Assembly (NCBI GenBank): GCA_028023455.1
Contig: JAQFVV010000316.1
Location: 975,412-1,039,411 of the forward strand
Direction of reading: 5' to 3'
DNA length: 64,000 bases
Origin: Epiperipatus broadwayi
Taxonomy: Eukaryota > Onychophora > Udeonychophora > Euonychophora > Peripatidae
In this document: one piece after another, positions 21,606 to 34,035 of the stretch
How positions within the stretch are numbered: the first letter of the stretch is position 1
Layout: each line of letters begins with the position of its first letter
Notes under the pieces: generated by a model
What the model was told of the DNA's origin: nothing
What the model saw: only the letters and a program-made list of their open reading frames with translations
Database searches by the model: none
Translations under genes and position numbers: made by a program

Positions 21606-22334
21606 TGGAAATGATTATTTTCAATTAAACTAAACTAGCCCTTGGGCATCTCAAAATGTATAAGTAAAGGTCAGATAGAAGAGAAAAAACAATAGAAACT
21701 AATAGTCAATAAAAGAAACCCCTCAGGAAATGGACCTCAACGAAAGGATTATCATCATTATGATCTAATGTCCACTCGATCCTAAAGTTTATTATAAAAG
21801 GAAAAGTTTGGAAATAAATAAAAGAAAAAGAGGAGAGAAAAGAGATGTAAAAGAAGAGGTGCTATATGTATTAGTATGTAGAGAGTTGAAGGAGAAGGGA
21901 TTGAAAAGATGCACTCTTCAATCCTTTCAGTTTTTTCTAAAAGAGAAAGAGAAATGACCAATTGTTTTCCCATATTGTGGACTATAGGACATCTGGGCTG
22001 GCAATAAAATACCAGCTACAATAAAGGACCAATAGCTAACTGCATACCAATTTACTCAGGATGTCATGGGAATTAACACCTTCTAAATTACAAGCAATTA
22101 GAAACTACAGACCTTTTAAAACAGTAAGAACTATATAACTAATGAACATTTTCAAAACAGTAAGAACTTTAATTCCAAAACCTTTTCAGTATTTAATAGA
22201 AATAGAATCCTATCTGACCAACATAAATTATTATTAATAATTAATTTCATTTGATGTATTTTTTAAAATCATTTCCATTAAGTTATTTTTTTCATTCTTT
22301 TAAGTTTTTATTATGATTTTTTTTTTTTTTTTGT
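21606..22334. other. Unassigned sequence
   Basis: The minus-strand ORF at 21782-21973 is low-complexity, with no domain. Nothing else is recognised apart from T-runs near 22320. Confidence 0.45.
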
Positions 22335-23330
22335 TAAACAACTTTTAATAAATGTTAAATTTAAGTCGGGCATGTATGGCTGCATAGATTTGTAAAGTTA
22401 TATTAGTTTAATTAAGAGAGGATTAATCTTGGATTATTTGTTTCGTAGTTAAATTGGGTCAATGGATTGGATGTATTGGTGTAATTTAAATGTAGCATGA
22501 AGATCTGCTACATGCAGGATCATATTATATGCCACACTTGGGCAAAATAAGCCTATTTCTCATTGATCATTGGAGACAGTTGGTATTCCCTGCTCTGTGG
22601 ATCACCCCTTTTGCCTATGGAATGGGATTGTAAGTCAGCAAAAAGGACTGCAATCCCTTCCTATGGAGTTTTCTTTTTTATTGTTCTTCTTGCCAGACAG
22701 ATATAACATTGCTGTACTGGATGAAAGACAATTTCTTCTCTTAACCATGCTGTTCAGATGTGCAATCCTGACAGTATGGTATTGTGCTGTCGTATTCATG
22801 CTGCATTGAATACATCAATATATCAGATAGATTGGCATTAGTTTGACTGCAGACTTTTGGCCTAAGGTTAAATAAGTGATAGAATATTTTCTTTTCAAAT
22901 GCAATCTATGTTGTCTATCCATACTCGACACTCTAATAAAATATTAAACTCATCTGTGCGAACTTCTAAAAAAAAAAGTTAAATTGTAAATTAAAATCTA
23001 AAGTAAAGTTATAATGTTTTATAAAAAATTAAAGTAAACATACTAAAATAATAATGCTAAATTTTATATATGTTTAATAAATGTTTGTGTGACTTCTTTT
23101 ATTTTTTTTAATATTGAAAATATTTTTAAATAGGAATTTATATATTATAAATCTCTGCTATTCCGTGAGCTAGTGGCATGGCTGACAGTCAGAATAAAAC
23201 ATATAAATAAAAATTAGATCTTAACTTACATATATGCCTACTATATAAATTTTCCAGGTTCAAATAGCCTGGTGGCATCTGGTACGGCAGTTATGGTAAG
23301 ACTCAAACATCCCCAACCATTATAATATGT
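22335..23330 (+). repeat. Dispersed repeat R, copy 2
   Basis: The direct, diverged partner of 17955-18880. It ends with GTGAGCTAGTGGCATGG and AGGTTCAAATAGCCT (23256-23270), a better B-box match (GGTTCAAATAGCC) than copy 1, so the 3' part may derive from a tRNA. TCTGTGCGAAC at about 22950 marks an internal junction. The ORF at 22570-22809 is not conserved. Confidence 0.6.
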
Positions 23331-26300
23331 GTATACTTTTAAATATACATACATATAAAGGTATAAATTATTGATAAAGAAATTAAAGAATTTTAAAAGA
23401 CTGATCCTTTTAAAATAATAAATAAAAATTATTTATAACTTTGTAAGATTAGAAAAAAGATTATTTTCTAAAAGAAAAAGCAGTTAAATTAATGAGAGTA
23501 GAATTCATTATGATAATAGGATATAAAACAATTTAAGGAATATGAGCTTAGATTTCCTTGATGATTATAAACTGTAAGCAAAAAAGAGATATAATGGTTA
23601 AATTCTTGTATCCAACTTGTGAGCAGTGAAAGGAAGAATCACCCGAGTGCATGGATGGGAATATGAGCCAATCAGCTTTAGGAAATGAAACAACGAACGG
23701 ACTCAAAGCAAATTGGATCAAGAGAAGGACACTTGATTCTTGGAGTTTTACCCATGCACTTGGATTTATAAGCATGTGCAGAACATTGCCCAAATGCTCA
23801 GGGATTTCAAATGTAAAGAGCTGGCATTTGAACATGTGAACAACCCAAACTAGAACTCATACAGGTCATATTAATCTTCATTATTATTTTTATATGCTTA
23901 CAGGCCTATGTAATGTATATAGATGTATATATAATGAAGTAATCAATCTTAGTTCAAGATCGAGCTTCACTATTTTACTACTTAACCCACATTTCACACC
24001 ACTCCTTTTTGTCATATGTATATAAGTTATATGTGTATTTCTGAGAAGTGTCTATGAGATTTATAAATATAGATCTCAAATAAAATTTTTCTTTAATTAT
24101 TTTAAATATTAACTTCATAGATGTGACTCAGATATATATATATAATTAAAAATATTATATACTGTAAATAATTTTGTATCTTTTAAAATTATATATTTTT
24201 TTACATATATTTTTAATATTTTCTAATTATTTTTTTAAATATAATTACACAAAAATTCAAGATGGAAGATGCAACCTTAACTGTCTAAGATTAATTAAAG
24301 GGGTGGGAACATTAGTTTGTTTCATGGTTTTAAAAGGAGTTTTTAAACCCAAGTTAATGAAAGTAAAATTTAAAACAAAGCTAATTGATTTTAAGTTAGC
24401 TGTTAACATTTTAATCAAATCTATTTCCAATCTGGAAATTGATTTGAATTTATTTTTGGACAGTTATTTAATGATTGCATTTCCAATAACAATAGACAAA
24501 ATATTTCTGTAGATTCAGAAATACATTTGAGTTAAGAAGTTTAATTAAAAACATTCTTTAAATAATTCAAAACTTATACTAAAAATCTATTCTGTGAGAG
24601 TTTGGTCAATTGCAGCTAACCTACTTCACGTCCTGTTGATTTGTGAAATGATTTTTGGGTTGAGGGACCGAAGCTGCTTTTCTCTCCATCTTCAGTCTGA
24701 CTCCTTCACTATGCAGAGATGTAGCTACTACAAATCAAGAGTGCCTGTGCCATCAGAGAACCACTGAGGCCAAGAAATATGTTTTTAGCTTAAGTAGAAT
24801 TTTCCTGTCACAAAAATCAAAGAATGCTGCCTTCCACAGAAGATTCATCCGTCATTATAATCATTATAATCATATTACCTGAATTCTAACTATTAATTTT
24901 TAAAAAAAATCATGTTTCTTTATGTTAAACCTCTTTTTAACTTGCTAATCAGTGAGTATGTTAAACTAATAATTATTTTCTTAATATCGATTCTCTATAA
25001 TCTAAATTAATCTTATTGTAAAATCTTTCATCCAACTCATGCTTCTTATTATTCTTATAATTTAGTGTGGTTATAATGTAATTTTAATGATAGTTTTGTA
25101 TTTTCACTTAATTTTTATTTGTAAATGTCAATCAAACCCAGTCTTATGAATTTCTTTTATATCCCACTGTGGAATAGAAAGGGGGGGGGGCAATTAATGA
25201 GTTCTTGTTATTTATTTCTAAATAGCTCATAAGATTGAGTTTCTCTTTTATTATGAATATATGCTTTTTAAAAAAATATTTTACTGTAAACTTATACAAA
25301 ATGTATAAATACTTTGCAATCTGGGGTGGATATTGGTGTCCATTAATTTTATTAATTTCTTTATTGATCATCATCGCCAAAAGGCTGGTGACCTAATTCT
25401 ATTTTGTTATTTGTACTTTTAAATGCGCAAATTTTAGTTTTTTTATATGTTAAACAAAATAGTATTGATTCAAGAAGGGGGAGCAATGCACACTTCATTA
25501 ATTATAGTTTTAATTTATGATAAATGACTTTATCTTACATGGGTCATTATTTTTCTTACATGGGTCATTATTTTAACATATCATTATGTATTGTTAAACA
25601 ACTTAGGGTTTCATTTTACTATTTAAATCTAATGATTTTTATAATAGTGTTGCTAGCATATGTCAGACATTATTAATGGGCCACATAAGGGCTTTGATCT
25701 GATTCACCCATACCTCATTCTGGGGAGTTCTGATCATCTTTGTTTGTCATTCTTCTCCTCAAAGTATATATTTCTATACTGCTCATATCTGTCTGTACCT
25801 TATTCCAGAAGATTTGAAGACTTCCATATTTGCATTCTTGTTCATAACAGGGGTATAAGTCTACTCCCTGGAACAAATTGGTTAATGTAGTTGAAGCTCT
25901 ACTTGGACATACCTTAATCCAGAACCATAGCAACTTCCTACCTACCTTTCCATTTGGTACTGCTCAATCATGAAGTGGGCATACCACCTTAAAATCAAAG
26001 AATGATGTTTTCTCAGCTGAAGTTGCCATTTTCTCTTTTACTGACATGATGCTAGTACTGCAATTTCTTATAGTTCATTTTATAGCCTGTTTTAACAAAA
26101 TATCGTAATGATGTGTAATAATGAAATTCTTTAAATTTTTTTCATTGGAGTTTTAAATCTAACCTCTCATGAAGCTGCCCTCCCCTTTATTGAAATAAGC
26201 CATTCCCATATTTATAGAGTTTCGCAATATTTGCTCGTTAAATGTCGAAAATGTATAATAAATAAATGTTTTTAGTATACTTAGATCATAATGTATCCTT

Positions 26301-26700
26301 ATTTAAATTGTTATCAATAAATGCTATGAATAAAAATAAAGTTATGTATCAAATGCCAAGAGCATTCTATTAAAGTCCTATAAACAGTGAAACTCTGTTC
26401 TCACATATTTATATGTGTTTTTTTTAAATGTATAAAATGTCCACCAACCACCCATATAAATCTGTTTTTGTAACCTTAAATAAAATCCGATTTCCAAATA
26501 TACATTTAGTATTGTAATGCTGCACTAAGTTGATATCTGTTAAAATAAAAATAATTGAATCAAGATTGTCAAATATTTGTCCTTAAAATAGTTTAAAATG
26601 TGTGAAGTTGATTATATATAAAATCATATTGTATTTTGTCAAAATAAATATTCATATTTTTAAACTTAATCCAGTTGTTCGAATCTCATTAATATATTTA
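23331..26700. other. Unassigned AT-rich stretch
   Basis: No protein domain, RNA or repeat was recognised on either strand. The 112-codon ORF at 24174-24512 is dominated by AT-rich codons and has no signature. Less AT-rich islands at 23640-23830, 24600-24840 and 25660-25990 may be old repeats or exons but could not be identified. A G-run lies at 25181-25190. Confidence 0.45.
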
Positions 26701-27855
26701 TGTAAGTTTTAACTTATATCTCAGGTTCATTCAATCTCTCATAATCCTCATCACCAGCTGAGTTATCATGCAAAACATCATAGCACTGGGCTGGGAGAGA
26801 ATAAATTCAGGTGGTATCACTGTAGGTGTTGTCCATAGTGTTATAGATTTGGAGAATGAGAAAATAGGTTAGAATTCATGATTGCTCATGACCTGTGTAT
26901 CTTGGGCATGATTGGATTCGAGGTACTTTTGCTTAGATTCTAAATCTTGTTGGATGGACATACATTTTCAACTGGTACAATAATTTGTGATGATTGATTG
27001 ACAATTGGTAAGAATATTATTATTAAATTGCATTTAATCTCAACCTAATAGAGTTGCATCATATACTGGGAAATTATTATTGTTAAGTTAATTTGGGAGT
27101 GGTTAAGTTTGCAGACAAGGTGTCTGGCAGTATAGTAGTGTGGACATATCAATTGGTGCAGTTTCACAGTCTTGATACATACCTCATCAGTCTGCACTCA
27201 TAACAGTGATGTAGCCCACAGTTCAAATAGGGAAAGTTACACAAACCCCAGTCAGCACATTACAGAAGCAGTTCAAAGTTTGAAGCTGTAAAGGAATTTA
27301 CAGTACTTTGGAACCCCTCATATTTTCAGTCAGATCAAAGTGTGCACTCAGCTTAGTTGAGTCAAATTAGGAATCAAAAGTAAATGTTTAGATTGATGCA
27401 TAAGGATTGGTTAAAATGCAATCAGATATAGAGGAGTTTGACCTTACTTAGGCAAGTAATTGGCCTTTATATATCCAACATATAAAGAAATATCTGTTCA
27501 TAAATAAAATCGAAGAAGGTAAATACAATAATTGTAACAGTTTTATATTTCTCTGGGAAAGGCGTGATTAAACTTGTGAATAGGCTTGCTGCACCTTTCA
27601 CCCAGAAGAAAGATCATATAATCAATTTAAAGAGCAGTTGTCTAATTATTTTAAACCCCAGTCCTCTATGTTACCAGGTTACATTTGCATGACTGCTACC
27701 AGAGTAGGGAGGAAAGTATTAAAAATTTTGATTGGTCACTTTGGAATCTAGCATAGAATTGCACTACAATTCATTTTTAGATGAGGCCCTCCTAGAACAG
27801 TTATGAATTTTTTTTACAGTACAGGCTATTTCATATCTGCACTCCAATATGTAAT
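26701..27855. other. Unassigned, less AT-rich stretch
   Basis: The composition suggests an old coding or retroelement relic; the section near 27560-27780 could be a gag-like remnant. Stops occur in every frame and no motif is secure. Confidence 0.35.
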
Positions 27856-27859
27856 TTAT

Positions 27860-28165
27860 AGGGGTTTGAACTCATACTTTCACATGACCTCAACTATTCA
27901 CACTATCTCATATTGCTGACACACTTGATCACAATGTCAAAAAGATATAAAATCACATATTTTATGCTAAACCAGCACTCATCAGTTGGTCCAGATTATC
28001 ATCTCTACACACATATACAATCAATGCTCAGGTTATATTAAGATAGCCAATCTTCATACTTTAATGGAGCGGCTTCAATCCACTCCACCCCATGTCTCTT
28101 CAGCCAATCATTTCATTGAAAATCTGATGATGGAATACTCAAAGCCCACATTGGTGCCACCTATA
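27860..28165 (-). mobile_element. Family D half element
   Basis: One orientation only, from ATAGGGGTTTGAACTCATAC through 'accagcactcatcagttggt' and TTAAGATAGCCAATCTTCAT to CATTGGTGCCACC. The hammerhead core CTGATGA (27985 to 27979) is intact, but GAAA is changed to AAAA and the stem I partner is lost. Confidence 0.65.
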
Positions 28166-30583
28166 ATTTTTTAATTAATTTCTTCCATAACATGAAATTC
28201 ATATGAAGACAAACCAGCATTTAACCAAATTTTTTGTATTATTTTTGGGGGGACATATCAAATGCAGTTTAAAACATTTGTTCCAATCATTAACACGTTT
28301 TTTTAACTGATTATAATTTTTATTATCACAAATTATTTCACACCTTATTGTCCATATTATTTTTAGAGCATGAAGAATAATCATTGCATTATATGGATGA
28401 AATTTTTTAATATTATTTATTTCTTTTTTTAAATTTATATATGGAGCATAAAATTCTTTAGATCTTCAAACAAGGGGGGAAAGGTCTCTTCTTTATATAA
28501 GGATTCTAAAATAATATTTAACCTACAATTTAAATAAATCTTTGTTATAGAAATCCATTTAATAATTGGAAAATGAATTTGTTATAAGATTGTGGAGCAT
28601 GTATTTTGTGAAAAATTTTCAAAACTCCAATCACTGACACTTCTGTCCAAGTATATTGAATATTAGTTTTTAAAATCATTATATTCATTAGTAGCAAACT
28701 GATTTCAGTTAAAATTTAATCTTGCAATTTCTTACATACTATAAATAAATTATCATAAAATGACCCATCTTTTCACTTTTATTAATCAATAACATCTGGT
28801 GGTGTAGACTAAAACATTTGTCTTATGTTTATGTTTTTATATACGATATATACAATCTCGGATCAATAAGATTAAAGCCTTTTTGACTATTTGGTAGATA
28901 TAATATTGAAATTGGTAACAATTTGTGAAAATTTAATCCAGTTAGATTTCATAGCCATCTTGTTAAATTTATTTTAACATTATATTGATAAGACTCATCC
29001 ATAGTGCATAATAACCTACAACTTCCATCCTAATGGCATTAAAAATTCTTGTTCTAGTAATTTCATAAAGCTTTACCAATAAGAAAAAAATAATTTATTT
29101 GTTAATTTTATCAATTAGTATTTTGTTTAAATATTTATTCATATGTATTTTTATATATAAAGTGGGATTCTTAAAACACAGATGGAGTTGCCTGGTATTC
29201 AAATGGTATCTCTTTACCTGTAGCTAGTTGCCAAACTGCAATTTTTAATAATTGTATACAAAGGTCCTTCTTCTCTCGGAAAATCTTTCTGGATATTCAT
29301 GACAATTTAAATATTTTAGACAGTCTGAAAAATTATTATTACATCATGAATAAAAGATATTGCCACAATCTTCACACCAAAATTAGGAAGATAAAGAATC
29401 AACACTTGGTTTTCAATATCATCAACCATTTGAACAATCTAAAGAACAGTCCAACTAACAGAGGTCCATATAGTATTTCTTTTTCTGGAGTTAAAAACAG
29501 TTTCTCATATAATATTTAAATAAGATTCTACTGATTTTAATATAGTTTTCTATTGCGTGAGTCAAATATTTTTATTCCAGCAACACTTTAGTGCTTTAAA
29601 TAGGTATGCACAATTTACCATATCAAAGGCTGATTTAAAGTCAATTTTTTATTGCAAAGTATTCCAACAATTTAATTATCTGGCATACTTAATTGCTTCT
29701 TGAATCTTCAAAACTGCATTCACTGCTCTTTTTCCTTTTATAGCATGGTGTGCATCTGATAATTCTTATTTATACAACTGATGTAATTCTTTTATAATGT
29801 TTTGGAGTCAATATCTTCAATTGAGATATGCTTTTTAAGTCTTCTATGTTGGTGTCTGTATAGCTCTTTCATTTATTACATTAAACAATACACTTTTATA
29901 AAAGTGTGCCCAATCAGTTTTTTTATAACATGTTTGACTATAAATATTCTGTACTGCTGATATGAAGATACAATCTAAATCTTTTTAAATAGATAATGGG
30001 ATTTCATCATTTGCAAGAGTTATTTTCATCTTTAATTTATTAATCTCTTTCTGTATTTCTTCTTTAATTATATATTCTCTATGCTCATGCATAATAACCC
30101 TTTCAAATATTTTCATTTCACTTTCAGCCTTACTAAATTTTATTTGTAATATTTTTAACATATATTTATCAACATGTAAACTTGATAAAAGCTTGATGTG
30201 AGCTTTTAGCATTGTAGAAATACCTTTTGTATGAGCCATACCAATTTTGACATAGTTAATCATTGGTTTTGATAGAAATTGCAAATCAAAGATTAGCTTT
30301 AATTTTTTTTTGTTAAGTTTTCCTGTTGTATTTGGTGATATAATTTATCACATTCTTCTTGTAAATTATTAATTAGTTCATATTGGCTTAAAAGATAAGA
30401 ATAATTGGAGTACTTTCTTTATATTCAAAATTGTCTTTGGATTTCTGCAAAATTATTTTTTTCTTTATTTTATAAACAGGCAAAACTCACTATACGTATT
30501 GCCACACACAGCAAGCTAGAGTAATCAATGGATGCCAGAAGGCTTGTGTATAAAATCCCCATCTAGTGCCTAGCCATCCAATA

Positions 30584-30626
30584 TCCCCAGACTAGTTTCT
30601 GGCTTGTGATCTTCATCAGTGAGGAG
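30584..30626 (-). ncRNA. Hammerhead ribozyme candidate (family A, left arm)
   Basis: Minus strand: TCCTCA, core CTGATGA (30619 to 30613), a weakened stem II (AGATCACAAGCC), GAAAC (30599 to 30595), TA, cleavage triplet GTC ending at 30590, and TGGGGA completing stem I. Stem II has a mismatch not present in the right-arm copy. Confidence 0.55.
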
Positions 30627-30684
30627 CCTTGGATCTGAGAGCACTGCACATAAGATCTAGGTACAGTGCTCTCAGATCCAAGGC

Positions 30685-30726
30685 TCCTCACTGATGAAGG
30701 CCACAAGCCAGAAACTAGTCTGGGGA
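30685..30726 (+). ncRNA. Hammerhead ribozyme candidate (family A, right arm)
   Basis: Stem I TCCTCA (30685-30690) pairs with TGGGGA (30721-30726). The core CTGATGA is at 30691-30697, stem II GGC/GCC around CACAA at 30699-30709, GAAA at 30711-30714 and ACTAGT at 30713-30719, ending in GTC with predicted cleavage between 30720 and 30721. Invariant core bases are intact. The first stem II position is an A-A mismatch, and the 2-bp stem III is too short for a stable monomer. Confidence 0.65.
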
Positions 30727-31677
30727 TATTGGATGAGTAGGCACTAGATGGGGATTTTATCCACAAGCCTTCTGGCATCCATTGATTACTCTAGCTTGCT
30801 GTGTGTGGCAATACATATAGTGAGTTTTGCCTGTTTTAACAGTTATACACAAGCATAAGAAGTTGTGGTCATGTGATTTTTATTGGCTTCTTTATTTTAT
30901 ACCATGCTATACAGGGTGATAGATTTAAACTTTTTATATAATAGTTTATTATAAGTAGAGTATTAGATAATTGATCTATAGTAAATTTGTGCCAACTGTT
31001 TCTTTTTTTAATATGTAATATTTGTAAATGCTATTGCCTACCTCATAGTCATCAACTACTGGTTGTATACCTAAATGAACATGCCCTAAAATAAAAAGAT
31101 ACAAATTCAATGAATGATGAGAATCTCCAATTAAAAATGAGTGTGCATTACCCATTTATTTTGCAATGAAAAGATTGACAACTCTTTCATTTTATACTTT
31201 AATTTTTTTAGAAAATTTTCATATCTACAGTTAAGAGTACCACCGAATATTACTATATCTGGGGTATTAAGCAATTTCTTTTGAGCATTGCGAGAAACTT
31301 TAATAATATCTTTGCTCTTTGCTATGGCATAAACTGCAATCATATGATGTAAAACTTTTCAAAAAATGAAGAAAACAATTACATAATTTATCTACGAAGT
31401 TAGTATTTGAATCAATATTGAATAATGCTGTTACACCTTGAGATGGCCTATAGGTAGATTTATATAAAGCCTATAGGGAAATTTATATAAAGCAATATTG
31501 TGTTTAACTAGGGAATTTGTTATATAAATAAATGTATTTGTATTTGTCTTTCGTTTTTGTGAATGTAATTATATCATTTTTTTGTTTCTGTATGCGGCCT
31601 AAAATTTTACTCATTTTATTTGGACCATTAATTCGTCTGATATTTAGTGTCATTATTATTATTTTTCCTTTTTTTCC

Positions 31678-31764
31678 CATGTGTCAAAGCATCGGCCAGG
31701 AAGCGAACCCGGGACAACTGCTTGTAAGGTGACTGTGCTGACAACTCAGCCACTAATGTTTGAC
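31678..31764 (-). mobile_element. tRNA-derived SINE with 13-bp target duplication
   Basis: Minus strand: GTCAAACATTAGTGGCTGAG head, CTTACAA anticodon-type loop, GGGTTCGCTTCC B box, GCCGATGC acceptor end, TTTGACACATGGG and A-rich tail. The direct repeat 'tagtgtcattatt' lies at 31645-31657 and 31765-31777. Confidence 0.85.
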
Positions 31765-31777
31765 TAGTGTCATTATT

Positions 31778-32074
31778 TTTAATTTTGTATTCATGAATTT
31801 TTGATTATAGTTTTTTGTTACAACTAGCTTTGTTTATATTATCGATTAATTAAAATAATTTTATTGCTACTCAGTGCATTTTTGGAACTGATTGTAGAAG
31901 TCTTTTGTCAGAATTGTCCACAAACACTTTATTGTAATCCTAAATGTATTGAATTTTTTCACAAGATGATCCTTTCATTGCTTAGTTTTGTAATTAGACA
32001 AAAGTTAAAGAGCCAAATGAAGAGAATAGAACAGATTCTCAAGTCCAATGATGTTTTAAAATAATGCACTGTCT
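31778..32074. other. Unassigned sequence
   Basis: The plus ORF at 31864-32064 shows no recognised motif. Confidence 0.4.
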
Positions 32075-32620
32075 TGGCATAGAGGGCCAGCATCTTCACA
32101 TGCAACAATTACTGAGTGTTTTATTCACAATATTCAGTTTTCTTGCACAAAATTTTTTGTCCATAAATAATTCAAATTACCCAAAGAATAGTTAGCATTT
32201 ATTATCTGATCTTCAAGAATATATTTGTGGTGAGTAAAAAAACAAGTGAGTATTTCATTCTTTTGCATTCACAATTTTTTTGGCTTTGTCTGGTGACCTT
32301 CATTATGCACTCTGGCACTTGTTTGAAGGCTCATACTAGACTACATTTCATCACCTATTATGATGTTTGATAAGAATAGTTTCAATTTGTTGCACATCTA
32401 TGTAATTGATTGTCAACAAATGGGCATAAAGCATGGGGATACTTTCAACTTTTTAAATCTTTATTAAAATGTGATTGACAGTAGTTTTTGGAATACAAAT
32501 GAGTCTTCAGTGATTCTGAAAGACATGTAATAATGAATTCAAAGTATTTAGGCAACTTTTTTATGTTGTTTGTTTCCAGTTGTTTTTGATATATCTGAAT
32601 GTCAAATTACCTGAAAATAT
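32075..32620 (-). pseudogene. Possible mariner-type transposase relic
   Basis: Minus-strand reading gives 'KVSPCFMPI..QSIT', comparable to the mariner W-V-P-H-E-L-T linker, then 'IIIGDEM' (compare T-G-D-E-T-W with the first catalytic D), 'GHQTKPKKL' (compare P-R-P-K-K) and 'FFTHHKYI' in the expected order and spacing. Stops interrupt it and the match is weak, so another DDE relic is possible. No terminal inverted repeats were found. Confidence 0.4.
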
Positions 32621-33229
32621 TGTTGTTTCTTATGAGTTTGCTATTGTACAGAGTTTGAATTATTTCAAACATTTTACTAGCAGCTTTGTTCAATTTAGAA
32701 AGTCCATGCATCAGCATTTTAAATTTTTATGGTGAATATTTTAACTATGTTGTTACTTAACCCATGCATTGATTCAAAGAGAATACTGCAGAAGTCTTGG
32801 AGAAAGAACCAGACACAATTTTACTGGGACATTTTGCTATATTTCTTCAGTGTAATCATAGTTATTGTTTATATTTGTTGCAGTGCAATATTTTATTTTA
32901 CAAGACATAGTAACATGACAAAAACCCCAAGATGTAAGACATTGGTATGCTAAAACTTGATGTTTACTCAACTGAATTCCTGTTAATCATTACATATACA
33001 TTTCTTGTGATATTATATTGGAATTTGAAATGGAGTTATAAAATAGATAGAAATAGTTTTCGCTTTAGAAGGATAAAAGTGTTATGTTAAATTGAGGTTG
33101 AATAGTGATGCTATAACAGAGTAAAAAGTAGGGATAAACATAATTGTATATGCTAATGATATTGCAAAAAATAGATTAGTTGAATATGTTCAACTTTGAA
33201 CTCTAAATTATACATAGGAAAGAACAGTA

Positions 33230-33895
33230 AATATTAGTTGCCATTATTCTTTGGATTTGTAGATTTTATTTGATTCTATAAACATTTCAATGGTGATTAA
33301 AGCCTTGGATTATGAACATATAGATCCAGAATGTAGTCATATTCTGAAAAATATTCATAAAAGTGCAACAACAGTACTGAGATTACATGATATGTGATAG
33401 AATGATTCCATATCTCTAAAATTTTTTATAGCAGTTTTACAAGAAATATTTTATGGGTCCAAATGGGAGACCAAAGGAATAAAAATACATGAAGATTTTG
33501 ATGATGTTATGGTTATTTTTGTAAATAATGCTTCAGGGCATCACAGACTGTTGCAAGAATGATCAGATTAAAGTAAAAAAATAAAACTAAAGATAAAAAC
33601 TAAAAAGCAACAACTAATGTTCAATAGATTTGTCAGAAGAAGAAAATAAGAATAATGATAAATTAAAAAACATTAACAACTACTGATACACATACCTTGG
33701 ATATATTATTAATACAGATGGAAACATAATGGATGAAATTAATCATAAAATTAAACATGAATGGAGTGCTTTAGGAAAAAATAACTTAATGTTAAAAGAA
33801 AATATACCTATGGCTTTACAAAGGAAGGTTATCAGTAAATGTGTTTTACCTATTCTTACTTATGAACCCAAGACTTGGATACTTATCAGAATAGC
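33230..33895 (+). pseudogene. RTE-type LINE relic, 5' part
   Basis: Segments in order: 'FGFVDF', 'FDSINISMVIKALDYEHID' (K-A-F-D box region), 'NIHKSATTVLRLHDM', 'KIFYSSFTRNIL'-type decayed S-P-x-L-F block, 'YLGYIINTDGNIMDEINHKI' (33705-33760) and 'KCVLPILTYEPKTW' (33838-33885). It is the same family as 13.4-14.4 kb, with many stops. Coding similarity breaks at about 33920 and resumes at about 34700. Confidence 0.75.
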
Positions 33896-34035
33896 AATAT
33901 AGAGACCACTCACTGTAATATGGAGAGATTAAAAAAAATTAGATGTCACATGACCTAATTTAATAAACTTGTATTTACAAAAGTTACATATAGAGCTTGC
34001 AAAACAAGCTCTTAACAAGCTTTGTAGAATATCCC

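Larger units (their letters stand above)
30475..30887 (+). mobile_element. Family A hammerhead foldback, 413 bp, 14-bp target duplication
   Basis: A near-perfect palindrome with arms of about 175 bases (30475-30648 and 30662-30836) and a centre near 30650-30660. A right-only tail (30837-30887) contains GGTCATGTGA. The target duplication 'ttctttattttata' is at 30461-30474 and 30888-30901. It is inserted between the endonuclease and reverse-transcriptase parts of the LINE. Both arms carry hammerhead cores, in opposite orientation. High arm identity suggests recent formation or conversion. Confidence 0.88.
28195..31400 (-). pseudogene. LINE relic with endonuclease and reverse transcriptase
   Basis: Minus-strand reading from 31343 gives 'SKDIIKVSRNAQKKL' and 'DIVIFGGTLNCRYENF', a match to the G-G-D-F-N-C block of LINE AP-type endonucleases with D to T. 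After a foldback insertion (30475-30887), an open segment at 30284-29985 corresponds to the linker before the reverse transcriptase. 'KGKRAVNAVLKIQEAI' and 'IDFKSAFDMVN' follow near 29750-29600 (the K-A-F-D catalytic box, S for K). The C-terminal 'HALKIIWTIRCEIICDNKNY' lies at 28384-28199. Stops and frameshifts are frequent. This is one LINE in correct domain order, without its ORF1. Confidence 0.7.

Noticed and set aside
24174-24512. 112-codon ORF
   Set aside because: AT-driven composition (Leu, Ile, Phe, Lys) with no motif, upstream signal or repeat relation; expected by chance in such sequence.
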